This document shows, in pieces, positions 1 to 5,827 of a DNA stretch of 5,827 bases (positions are counted from its first letter, which is position 1; the number at the start of each line of letters is the position of its first letter). Below the pieces are notes generated by a model. It searched no databases. It was not told the origin of the DNA and was given only the letters and a program-made list of their open reading frames with translations. A program made the translations under genes and the position numbers. The stretch spans positions 1 to 5,827 of the forward strand of contig WLIC01000045.1 of assembly GCA_009702405.1 (NCBI GenBank), read 5' to 3'. The DNA comes from Actinomycetota bacterium. Lineage in GTDB: Bacteria; Actinomycetota; Actinomycetes; Actinomycetales; Microbacteriaceae.

Positions 1-1068
1 CCCAGCCTTGAAAGCTCCAAAGAGTACCCCTGCCATCACTACTCCACCTGCTCTAGAACCACCTAGCAGAGCCACGGTAATGGCATCGAAACCAATTCCA
101 GCTTCGATAGATGTGGTCAGACCACCGTCGATAGTCAAACCTTGGTTAGCCGCGGCAAGACCTGCAAAAGCAGCAGATATGGCAAGAGCCCAAACGAAAG
201 TATTTTCAACCTTGATACCAGCAGCTCTTGCTGCTGATGCGTTGTGTCCAACCATACGGAATCTGAAACCAAAAGTTGATCTCTCCATTAGCCACCAGTA
301 AGCAAAAACTGCAATGACAGCAAAAATCAAACCGTAGTTCACCTTGAATTCAGGGCCTAGCAGCGCCCCCATCATGGCAGTTGAATCTGGCCGATCTGAC
401 TTAGGTGTTCCACCGCCATTTGTTTCTAGCAGCAAGTTTGGCTCTCGCAATAAATAAGTGAAGAGGTCAGTTGCAACATAGTTGAGCATGATGGTCACGA
501 TAACTTCGTGAGCTCCAGTTCGAGCTTTCAAGATACCGACGATGATTCCCCAGACCATCGAACAGAGCACAGCAGCTAGAACGGCAACCAGCATGTGAAG
601 GATCTGTGGCATGTGTAGACGGGTTGACACAAATGTTGCACCTGCAAGACCAGCCATGATCTGACCGGTAGCACCGATGTTGAAAAGTCCAACTCTGAAA
701 GTAAGAGACACTGCAAGACCAGCCATGATCAGTGGAGCTGCGAATCTAAGTGTTTCAGTTATAGGTCTAATGCCATCAATGAAGTTATCTGCATTCAGGT
801 TGTATATAGATCCTGAGAACAAAGCCCCATAGCCATCCTGGATAGTCCACCAAACAGTTGAAAGTGCATAGTTAGGGTCAGCACCAAAATTAGACCAAGA
901 CTTCACAACATCATCATTGAAAACCACCATAAAAATGGCACCGATGATGAAACCAAGCAGAACTGATAGCGCTATACGAACTGGGTCACCGGACATAATC
1001 TCTTTTAGTACTGAGATTTCTTTAGCCTCAGGTAAAAGCTCAGCTGGCTTTACGTTCTTCTTACTCAT
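1..1068 (-). CDS. BMP/Nup-type nucleoside ABC transporter permease (3' end outside window)
   Basis: This is an inner-membrane permease of the BPD_transp_2 (LivH/CUT2-like) family, similar to NupP of Bacillus subtilis, and it would form half of the channel of a nucleoside importer. I translated 356 uninterrupted codons from the ATG at 1068 to base 1; no stop is reached, so the C-terminus lies outside. After a polar 30-residue cytoplasmic start come hydrophobic segments at about 30-51, 104-150 (two spans around FNIGATGQ at 129-136), 157-177, 188-207, 243-260, 288-309 and 326-352. Family hallmarks seen are FNIGATGQ (usually FNIGAEGQ), KARTGAHEVIVTIMLN at 181-196 (the usual ATPase-coupling stretch), FGFRFRMVGHN near 266-276 and GFDAITVALLG at 326-336. 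The start overlaps the ATPase stop by four bases (ATGA), so the two are probably translationally coupled. Only a weak Shine-Dalgarno (GGCAGG, nine bases before ATG) is visible. Function is well supported; exact cargo is inferred. Confidence 0.93.
   Translation of the reverse strand, partial: MSKKNVKPAELLPEAKEISVLKEIMSGDPVRIALSVLLGFIIGAIFMVVFNDDVVKSWSNFGADPNYALSTVWWTIQDGYGALFSGSIYNLNADNFIDGIRPITETLRFAAPLIMAGLAVSLTFRVGLFNIGATGQIMAGLAGATFVSTRLHMPQILHMLVAVLAAVLCSMVWGIIVGILKARTGAHEVIVTIMLNYVATDLFTYLLREPNLLLETNGGGTPKSDRPDSTAMMGALLGPEFKVNYGLIFAVIAVFAYWWLMERSTFGFRFRMVGHNASAARAAGIKVENTFVWALAISAAFAGLAAANQGLTIDGGLTTSIEAGIGFDAITVALLGGSRAGGVVMAGVLFGAFKAG
642..730. repeat. Pair of identical 20-nt direct repeats inside the permease gene
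   Basis: The same 20 bases, beginning CTGCAAGACC on the plus strand, occur at 642-661 and 711-730. The copies are 69 bp apart, which is 23 codons, so both are read in the same frame and encode the peptide IMAGLA on the minus strand. They flank the FNIGATGQ motif of the permease. The peptide fits conserved small-residue helix stretches of this family, so shared protein constraint plus favoured codons could explain it. Confidence 0.8.
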
Positions 1069-2564
1069 GCTGCGATACCTGCCATCATCTTGCCAAGTTT
1101 CTCTCTGGTGGTCTTAGAGTCAACAATTCCAACTATCTTGCCTCGATACATAACCGCAATGCGGTCAGCCAAAGCTAGAACCTCATCTAGTTCAGTGGAG
1201 ATAATCAAGACTGATTTCCCTGAATCACGAGCAGCAATAATCTGCTCGTGAATAAATTCGATAGAACCAACATCAACACCTCTGGTTGGTTGGGATGCAA
1301 CCAAGACCTTTAGTTCACGGCCTAGCTCACGAGCCACGACAACTTTCTGCTGGTTACCACCAGATAACTGCTTAGCTAGGGTCTCTGCCGAAGGAGTTCT
1401 GATATCAAACTCTTCAATAAGTTTGTGAGCAATCTCATCCCGTTTAGCAAAGTCAATCTGAACACCTTTAGCGAAAGGCTTACCGAAGGAACCATCGAGC
1501 ATTAGGTTCTCAGCAATTGAAAACTCAGAGACTAAACCGTCTTTCTTTCTATCTTCTGGAATGTATCCAAGCCCTGCTTCTAGAACTTCTCTTACTGTGC
1601 TTCGGGTTAGGTCTCTGCCAGCTACCTGAATGCTGCCGGAGTGAATCTTTCGCAAACCTAAGATTGCTTCAGCTAACTCTGTTTGGCCATTACCTTGAAC
1701 ACCAGCGATAGCTAGCACTTCACCATCGTGAACCGAGAAAGTAACACCATCAACCATCTGGTGTTGACGATCATCTAGAACGGTTAGGTCTTTGATGACC
1801 AAAGTTTCAGCACCAACCTTGGCTGGTTTTCTTTTCACATCTAAATCAACTTCGCGGCCAACCATAAGTGAAGCTAGTTCGCTAGCTGAAGCTTTAGGCG
1901 AAGGACTCGCAACAACTTTTCCTTGACGAATAACAGTGATGCGATCTGCAACTTGCTGCACCTCACGAAGTTTGTGAGTAATAAAGATGATTGAAGTTCC
2001 AGATTTAGCAAGCCCTCTCATGATGTCCATGAGTTCATCTGTTTCTTGCGGAGTTAGCACAGCGGTTGGCTCATCAAGAACTAAAGCTTTAGCATTACGT
2101 GCAAGTGACTTGATGATTTCAACTCGTTGCTGGGCTCCAACTGGAAGGTCTTGCACCTTTGCATCAGGATCGATATCGAAACCAAAACGATCTGAGATTT
2201 CTTTGACAAGTTTGCGAGCGGCATTTAGATCTAGGTTGCCGATCTTGCCGGTTGGCTCATGACCTAGGACTACGTTCTCAGCAACAGTAAAAACAGGGAT
2301 AAGCATGAAGTGTTGGTGAACCATACCGATACCGGCAGCCATAGCATCGCCAGGACCTGCGAACTTTACTTCTTTACCATCGATGAGGATCTGGCCTTCA
2401 TCTGGTTGAAGCAGTCCATAAAGAACGTTCATCAAGGTTGACTTACCGGCACCGTTTTCACCTAGCAAGCTGTGAATCTCGCCTGGCTCGAGGGTCAAAC
2501 TGATGTTGTCATTGGCAGTGAGTGTGCCGAATCTTTTAGTGATGTTACGCAGTTCGAGTTTCAT
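1065..2564 (-). CDS. Two-domain ABC transporter ATPase of a BMP/Nup-type nucleoside importer
   Basis: This 499-residue cytoplasmic ATPase carries two fused nucleotide-binding domains and powers the importer, like NupO of B. subtilis and the CUT2 sugar ATPases; about 500 residues is normal for the family. Domain 1 (about 1-240) has Walker A GENGAGKST at 35-43, Q-loop Q84, signature LPVGAQQ at 140-146, Walker B LVLDEPT with E165, and switch H197. Domain 2 (about 250-499) has a degenerate Walker A GVQGNGQTE at 288-296 with Q294 where lysine is expected, a good signature LSGGNQQ at 400-406, Walker B with SQ at 424-425 in place of DE, and STEL at 456-459 in place of the switch histidine. The asymmetry is typical of BMP-type and CUT2 ATPases, so one catalytic site is expected. 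The ATG start gives the usual N-terminus (LRNITKRFG). It lies 110 bp after the binding-protein gene and overlaps the permease start by four bases. Confidence 0.96.
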   Translation of the reverse strand: MKLELRNITKRFGTLTANDNISLTLEPGEIHSLLGENGAGKSTLMNVLYGLLQPDEGQILIDGKEVKFAGPGDAMAAGIGMVHQHFMLIPVFTVAENVVLGHEPTGKIGNLDLNAARKLVKEISDRFGFDIDPDAKVQDLPVGAQQRVEIIKSLARNAKALVLDEPTAVLTPQETDELMDIMRGLAKSGTSIIFITHKLREVQQVADRITVIRQGKVVASPSPKASASELASLMVGREVDLDVKRKPAKVGAETLVIKDLTVLDDRQHQMVDGVTFSVHDGEVLAIAGVQGNGQTELAEAILGLRKIHSGSIQVAGRDLTRSTVREVLEAGLGYIPEDRKKDGLVSEFSIAENLMLDGSFGKPFAKGVQIDFAKRDEIAHKLIEEFDIRTPSAETLAKQLSGGNQQKVVVARELGRELKVLVASQPTRGVDVGSIEFIHEQIIAARDSGKSVLIISTELDEVLALADRIAVMYRGKIVGIVDSKTTREKLGKMMAGIAA

Positions 2565-2576
2565 TCTGACTGCCTG

Positions 2577-2581
2577 CTCCT
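2577..2581 (-). promoter_or_regulatory. Ribosome binding site of the ABC ATPase gene
   Basis: AGGAG reads on the minus strand 12 bases before the ATG at 2564. The spacing is longer than the usual 5-9 bases, so initiation may be weaker than for the upstream lipoprotein gene, which has AGGAGG at five bases. No in-frame start nearer to this site gives a better family N-terminus. Confidence 0.5.
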
Positions 2582-2622
2582 TTGCAATTCCTAGGTTCTA
2601 ATCTAGCCCACCTTATAAAGCA

Positions 2623-2652
2623 GAACTGCCGAGGCTTTCGCCTCGGCAGTTC
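2623..2652 (-). terminator. Intercistronic hairpin between BMP lipoprotein and ATPase genes (attenuator or mRNA stabiliser)
   Basis: A perfect 13-bp stem (2640-2652 pairs with 2623-2635, nine of thirteen pairs G-C) encloses a four-base loop that reads GAAA in the minus-strand RNA, a GNRA tetraloop closed by C-G. It begins 22 bases after the lipoprotein stop codon and ends 58 bases before the ATPase ATG. The bases after the stem (TGCTTTATAAGG) hold only a short, broken U tract, so a full intrinsic terminator is doubtful. Partial termination, or protection of the lipoprotein mRNA from 3' decay, would both raise binding-protein output over ATPase and permease. Confidence 0.7.
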
Positions 2653-2674
2653 CTTTGAATCTCTTTACCTGGGA

Positions 2675-3709
2675 TTAGCCAAGTGGGTTGATTGAACCAT
2701 CGATGATGCCAGCCTTGAGTGCGTCAAGTTTGGTCTTTAGGTCACCTGTGATGAATTCAGTCTCTGATAGAGCAGTACCGTCGTTAGCCAAGGTACCTGT
2801 GTAAGCGTCTCCAGTGAATGGAGTCTTGTCAACAGCAGCAGCCTTTACGATGTCGTAAACAGCCTGGGTCATACGCTTCTCAATTGAGGTAAGCATCTTG
2901 CCCTTGTACTCGTCTAGAAGGCTCCAGTTCTTGTCAACACCAATCATCTTGGCGTCAACTCCTGCTTCGCTGATAGCTTCTGAAAGAGCACCGAACTGGT
3001 CTCCACCAACAGGTAGAAGAACGTCTGCACCCTGAGCTAGCTGACCAGCAGCAATTGCCTTACCAGCTGCGTCGTTAGGAGCAAAGCCACCAATGAAGTC
3101 ACCCTTCTGGGTCTTTGCGTTCCAACCAACAACAGTTACAGGAGTTCCTGTTTCCTTCTCGTATGCCTTAGCACCGTAGTAGAAACCATCCATGAATGCT
3201 GTTACAGCACCGATCTGTACACCGCCGTAAACACCAACAACCTTGGTTGTTGAGTATGAAGCAGCTGCATAACCAGCTAGGTATGATGACTCAGCCATGT
3301 TGTAACCAACTGGCTTTAGGTTTGTTGCACCGTTTGACCAACCATCGATAGTAACGAAGTTGTTGTCTGGGTTAGCTTCTGCTGCAGCGTTAACTGCGTC
3401 AACTAGGTTGAAACCAACAGCGATGATAACGTCACACTTTGCGTCGATCATTGATTGTAGGTTTGGAGCGAAGTCTTCAGATGAGTTTGATTCGGCAGAC
3501 TTAAGTTCAACACCGAACTCGTCCTTAGCCTTGATCATTCCATCCATTACAGACTCGTTGAATGACTTGTCAGTCCATGAACCTTCGTCAGAAACACCAC
3601 ATTCGATGTATCCAGCGCCTGGCTTAGGTGATGCACAGCCCGATAGCACGAGTAGGCTGGCTGCTGCCATAGCTACTCCTGCAAGAGCCTTACGTGAAAC
3701 ATTGTTCAC
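2675..3709 (-). CDS. BMP-family (PnrA-like) nucleoside-binding lipoprotein
   Basis: This 344-residue protein is the extracytoplasmic substrate receptor of the importer, in the basic membrane protein family (PF02608; relatives are TmpC/PnrA of Treponema pallidum and NupN of B. subtilis, which bind purine nucleosides). It has a lipoprotein signal peptide with lipobox LSGC and the lipidated cysteine at C25, so it should be tethered to the outer face of the membrane. Family motifs are intact: DEGSWTDKSFNES at 41-53 (the D...D.SFN nucleoside-pocket stretch), AVGFNLVDAV near 97-106, YLAGYAAA at 143-150, GGVQIGAVTAFMDGF near 162-176, GVDKNWS at 257-263 with the aspartate D259 expected to contact ribose, and LTSIEKR at 273-279. 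The start is GTG, chosen because a strong AGGAGG lies five bases upstream and the N-terminus then gives a normal signal peptide. Nucleoside cargo follows from the family; the precise base preference cannot be read from sequence. Confidence 0.96.
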   Translation of the reverse strand: MNNVSRKALAGVAMAAASLLVLSGCASPKPGAGYIECGVSDEGSWTDKSFNESVMDGMIKAKDEFGVELKSAESNSSEDFAPNLQSMIDAKCDVIIAVGFNLVDAVNAAAEANPDNNFVTIDGWSNGATNLKPVGYNMAESSYLAGYAAASYSTTKVVGVYGGVQIGAVTAFMDGFYYGAKAYEKETGTPVTVVGWNAKTQKGDFIGGFAPNDAAGKAIAAGQLAQGADVLLPVGGDQFGALSEAISEAGVDAKMIGVDKNWSLLDEYKGKMLTSIEKRMTQAVYDIVKAAAVDKTPFTGDAYTGTLANDGTALSETEFITGDLKTKLDALKAGIIDGSINPLG

Positions 3710-3714
3710 AATTT

Positions 3715-3720
3715 CCTCCT
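3715..3720 (-). promoter_or_regulatory. Strong Shine-Dalgarno of the BMP lipoprotein gene
   Basis: AGGAGG reads on the minus strand five bases before the GTG at 3709 and fixes this non-ATG start. It is the best Shine-Dalgarno in the window, which agrees with a need for high binding-protein output. Confidence 0.85.
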
Positions 3721-3731
3721 GATTATTTTTA

Positions 3732-3750
3732 GTTGGTGCCGATCACCAAC
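3732..3750. promoter_or_regulatory. Perfect inverted repeat upstream of the BMP gene, candidate operator or 5'-UTR hairpin
   Basis: GTTGGTG at 3732-3738 and CACCAAC at 3744-3750 form perfect seven-base arms around a five-base centre. The repeat lies 11 bases upstream of the Shine-Dalgarno. On the minus strand it is followed by TAAAAATAATC and not a U tract, so it is not an intrinsic terminator of the upstream gene. It could be the DNA site of a dimeric repressor or a hairpin in the leader RNA. No regulator gene is visible here to match it, and I do not recognise the site as belonging to a named regulator. Confidence 0.5.
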
Positions 3751-3827
3751 CACACACACCTAGACACTACTCCCCTGAGAGGTGTAGATATGGTCAAAAG
3801 CGTAGGTTTTTATCTAGGCGTTACATT
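3751..3827 (-). promoter_or_regulatory. Probable promoter region of the BMP-ATPase-permease operon
   Basis: This gap separates the divergent lipoprotein gene from the canonical one and is the only sizeable non-coding stretch before the transporter genes. A TTGACC reads on the minus strand at 3797-3792 and a TAGTGT, which fits TANNNT, at 3769-3764, but the 22-base spacing between them is too wide for one standard promoter. If TAGTGT is the -10 box, transcription would start a few bases before the inverted repeat at 3732-3750, placing that repeat where a repressor would block elongation. A short GT run (3751-3759) lies between. A promoter here is inferred from layout; the exact boxes are not secure. 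Confidence 0.3.
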
Positions 3828-4832
3828 TCAGTTAGATTTGGCTGAAATCAATGTCTGTCTGTAGGAATTTAGACGTTCAGTTAGCGTGCCATCAAAGACT
3901 CCGGCATCTAAAGTTCGCAAAACTATCAAGTTCAACTTGAGGGTTTGCGACACACGGTACTTCGGTTCACTGCTAACTTTTCTATCCAACAAGCTGCTCA
4001 CTGCTCTCAAAACTGGCAAAGCGGTGTCTCTTTCAACAGATGCAATCACTCTCGAATCTCTAGCTGTCTGAGTATCGCCAAATTGAATGTCGGACGCAAA
4101 AACTATTGGCCCAGTTGATTCAAAACTTGTTAGTCCCTGCCAAACACTCTTGCCAGCAAATATTGCAATCACAGATTCAGCATCAATCTTCACTAAAACG
4201 TTTTTTAGTTCTTTAGCTGTTGCCGTTTTGAAAACTACAAGTGAAACTCTGGCATTGGCAACTCTGTTGAAATAGGCGACGCCTTCTCGGAAAGCAGTTT
4301 CAATTTCATTCGCTTGAAAGTAAGAAGGTTGGATGAAAAGTCTTACCTTCTCATCAGTTGATTTACCAGCAGCTGCAAAGCCAGCGAGCTTTGCACCGCT
4401 AAACGCATCGTCAGCAACCCATCTAAAGTTTGCTGGCTGATCAACTGTCGCAATGCTTCCCCCAACAAATAGCACCATCATCTTTGAATGCAATCTGGCA
4501 AAGCTAGCTAAGTCATTTATATAGTCAGTATCGGCTGAGACCATGAGAACACAGCCTGATTGCAAAGCGGTTAGCAATCTGGTTGAGATGCTGGTTACCC
4601 CCGCAGGAATCTCAACTTCTCTAACTGCTAACCCATAGACAATTTGAGCCTGGACAAGATCTGCAGCTAATTGCTTCTCTGGAGTTCCTGGTACCTGATT
4701 AGCAGAACGAATCAGGCAAGCAGTTGTCTTTGCCTTGTGATCAGGGGTTTCAGGCTTGGAGCTTACGCAGGAAGTTAGGGAGATAAGTAAGGTGCTGAAC
4801 GCGACTGCAGCTAGGAGTCTTTTTACTGACAT
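3828..4832 (-). CDS. Divergent BMP-like lipoprotein of unknown ligand
   Basis: This 334-residue protein has a signal peptide with lipobox LTSC (cysteine C22) and so is probably a membrane-anchored, extracytoplasmic lipoprotein. I assign it to the BMP-like periplasmic-binding fold by comparison with the canonical receptor next door. Its WVADDAFSGAKLAGFAAA (138-155) matches YNMAESSYLAGYAAA, its FREGVAYFN (181-189) matches the MDGFYYGAKAY region, and its ASDIQF...RVIASVERD (246-269) matches GVDKNW...MLTSIEKR, keeping the aspartate D248. The N-terminal D...D.SFN ligand motif is absent: the matching stretch reads SANQVPGTPEKQ. Most of the family's pocket consensus is therefore lost or changed, and a different ligand or a non-transport role is possible. 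The ATG overlaps the manC stop by one base (TAATG) with no clear Shine-Dalgarno, so translation is probably coupled to manC. It lacks any ATPase or permease of its own and may share those downstream. Confidence 0.85.
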   Translation of the reverse strand: MSVKRLLAAVAFSTLLISLTSCVSSKPETPDHKAKTTACLIRSANQVPGTPEKQLAADLVQAQIVYGLAVREVEIPAGVTSISTRLLTALQSGCVLMVSADTDYINDLASFARLHSKMMVLFVGGSIATVDQPANFRWVADDAFSGAKLAGFAAAGKSTDEKVRLFIQPSYFQANEIETAFREGVAYFNRVANARVSLVVFKTATAKELKNVLVKIDAESVIAIFAGKSVWQGLTSFESTGPIVFASDIQFGDTQTARDSRVIASVERDTALPVLRAVSSLLDRKVSSEPKYRVSQTLKLNLIVLRTLDAGVFDGTLTERLNSYRQTLISAKSN

Positions 4833-5827
4833 TAGAGAACGTCGCTGTGACCTGTGGTCTTGAGCGAATCAACTAGATTCTTGACACGTTGAGCATGAGC
4901 TTTAGTGGTTACAAGAAGTGCATCCGGGGTGTCAACAACAATCACATCGTCTAAGCCAATTAGGGCAACGAGTCTGCCTGTTTCAGATATGAGAATTCCA
5001 TTTGATTTATCAGCTAGAACTTGAACATCGCCTAGTACTGCCAGGTGGTTTCGCTTGCCCCCTGATTGCAGTTCAGCAATAGCTGCAAAGTCACCAACAT
5101 CGTGCCAACCAAACTTAGCTGGAACAACAGCAACCAAACCTTGGCTTGCTGCTGGTTCTGCAACTGAGTAGTCAACGGCAATCTTTTTCAAAGTTGGCCA
5201 AACAGTTTCGAAAACCTGTTGCTCTGATTCAGTTCCCCAAGCCTGAGCTAGTTCCATAACCTTGCTATGCAGTTCAGGTTCAGTCTCTGAGAGGACTTGA
5301 AGCAATAGTGACGCTGGAGCAATGAACATGCCAGCATTCCAGAGATACTTTCCAGATTTCACATATTTACGAGCACGTTCAATATCTGGCTTCTCAACGA
5401 ACTTATCTACTTCACGAGCATGCTTAGCAAAATCCAGATCCATCTTCTCGCCGGCTTTGATATAGCCAAAGCCAACTGAAGGTTCAGTTGGTTCAATTCC
5501 AATCGTCACAATCTTGCCGGTGGCTGCAACTGCAACTGCTTCTCTAACGCAATCAGAGAATTCTTTGTTATCTGTGATGACGTGATCTGCTGCAAAAGAA
5601 CCAATAATCACATCTGGTTCACGCTTCATCAAAATAGCTGCAGCTAAAGCAATCGCAGCTGTTGAATCCTTAGGGCTTGGCTCTAGAAAGAGGTTGGTCT
5701 TAGCTAGATCAGAGCACTGTTCAACAACAGCGCTTTTGTGAGCAACACCGGTAACAACAACAATGCGATCTGCTCCAGATAGTGGTTCAAGTCGATCCCA
5801 GGTGTCTTGGAGAAGTGTTTGACCAGA
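4832..5827 (-). CDS. manC: Mannose-1-phosphate guanylyltransferase (N-terminus outside window)
   Basis: This cytoplasmic enzyme makes GDP-mannose from mannose 1-phosphate and GTP, the donor for mannosylated glycans and lipids. The reading frame is open from the stop (TAA, 4834-4832) to base 5827, giving 331 residues; family members without a fused isomerase domain have about 360-370, so roughly 35-40 residues including the GTP-binding GG.GTR.WP loop are missing beyond the edge. Numbered from the first visible codon, motifs are SGQTLLQDTWDRL at 1-13, EPSPKDSTAAIALAA at 49-63, FAADHVI at 78-84 with the metal-binding aspartate D81, FGYI at 120-123, FVEKPD at 143-148, WNAGMF at 163-168 and FGWHDVGDF at 239-247. 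A C-terminal beta-rich part follows (about 260-305), and no phosphomannose isomerase domain is present. A TTG at 5632 opens a shorter frame but is an internal leucine codon, because conserved motifs continue upstream of it. Confidence 0.94.
   Translation of the reverse strand, partial: SGQTLLQDTWDRLEPLSGADRIVVVTGVAHKSAVVEQCSDLAKTNLFLEPSPKDSTAAIALAAAILMKREPDVIIGSFAADHVITDNKEFSDCVREAVAVAATGKIVTIGIEPTEPSVGFGYIKAGEKMDLDFAKHAREVDKFVEKPDIERARKYVKSGKYLWNAGMFIAPASLLLQVLSETEPELHSKVMELAQAWGTESEQQVFETVWPTLKKIAVDYSVAEPAASQGLVAVVPAKFGWHDVGDFAAIAELQSGGKRNHLAVLGDVQVLADKSNGILISETGRLVALIGLDDVIVVDTPDALLVTTKAHAQRVKNLVDSLKTTGHSDVL

Noticed and set aside
8..301. A plus-strand open frame of 97 codons opposite the permease gene
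   Set aside because: It is antisense to a continuous, motif-bearing permease frame. Its proline- and alanine-rich product looks like a by-product of the codons on the other strand.
2587..2622. Possible internal promoter before the ATPase gene, with TAGATT as a -10 box
   Set aside because: The hexamer 17 bases upstream (CAGTTC, part of the hairpin stem) does not resemble a -35 box, and the gene is well explained by read-through from the upstream operon.
3235..3252. Palindrome CAACAACC-TT-GGTTGTTG, considered as an operator
   Set aside because: It lies deep inside the BMP coding region and is fully explained by the codons for TTKVVG next to a conserved glycine-rich stretch.
3360..3722. A plus-strand open frame of 120 codons opposite the BMP lipoprotein gene
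   Set aside because: It is antisense to a gene with clear family motifs, crosses that gene's start and Shine-Dalgarno, and its product resembles no family I recognise.
3721..3827. A purine riboswitch in the leader of the BMP gene
   Set aside because: The leader is short and shows no three-way-junction pairing or the conserved purine-aptamer loop bases. Only the single inverted repeat is visible.
3825..3848. Inverted repeat ATTTCAG / CTGAAAT with a ten-base loop at the end of the divergent lipoprotein gene, considered as a terminator
   Set aside because: The stem is short and AT-rich, overlaps the coding end, and is followed by GTAACG rather than a U tract on the minus strand.
4832..5632. 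A start codon (TTG) at 5632 for the guanylyltransferase
   Set aside because: The frame stays open to the window edge and encodes conserved family motifs upstream (EPSPKDSTAAI, SGQTLLQ), so this codon is an internal leucine.

Overview
This window looks like part of a chromosome from a low-to-mid GC actinobacterium, most likely a Microbacteriaceae member of the streamlined freshwater 'Luna' type (Rhodoluna/Aquiluna-like). The taxonomic call is inference. It rests on actinobacterial protein sequences with short intergenic gaps, a moderate GC content, and a gene order that I recall from Microbacteriaceae (mannose-1-phosphate guanylyltransferase next to BMP-type lipoproteins and a sugar/nucleoside ABC transporter). 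I cannot run a phylogeny to settle it.

All five genes lie on the minus strand, so transcription runs from high to low coordinates. In that order they are: (1) manC, a GDP-mannose-forming guanylyltransferase whose N-terminus lies beyond base 5827; (2) a divergent BMP-like lipoprotein that overlaps the manC stop codon by one base; (3) a 118-bp gap holding a perfect inverted repeat and the strongest Shine-Dalgarno in the window; (4) a canonical BMP-family substrate-binding lipoprotein; (5) a 110-bp gap with a 13-bp GAAA-capped hairpin; (6) a two-domain ABC ATPase; (7) a BMP-associated permease that starts inside the ATPase stop codon (ATGA) and runs off the window at base 1.

Items 4, 6 and 7 form a Bmp/Nup-type importer, comparable to NupNOPQ of Bacillus subtilis and BmpA-NupABC of lactococci. 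Nucleosides are the expected cargo. The lipoprotein captures ligand outside the membrane, the ATPase with one catalytic and one degenerate site powers transport, and the permease forms half of the channel. The second permease is expected just beyond base 1. The hairpin between lipoprotein and ATPase genes fits a design in which the binding protein is made in excess over the membrane components.

No mobile element, CRISPR array, tRNA or rRNA was seen, and no stretch over 300 bp lacks a gene. I see no clearly new system. The best leads are the divergent BMP paralog that has lost the family's N-terminal ligand motif and is coupled to manC, and the unexplained palindrome just upstream of the canonical BMP gene.
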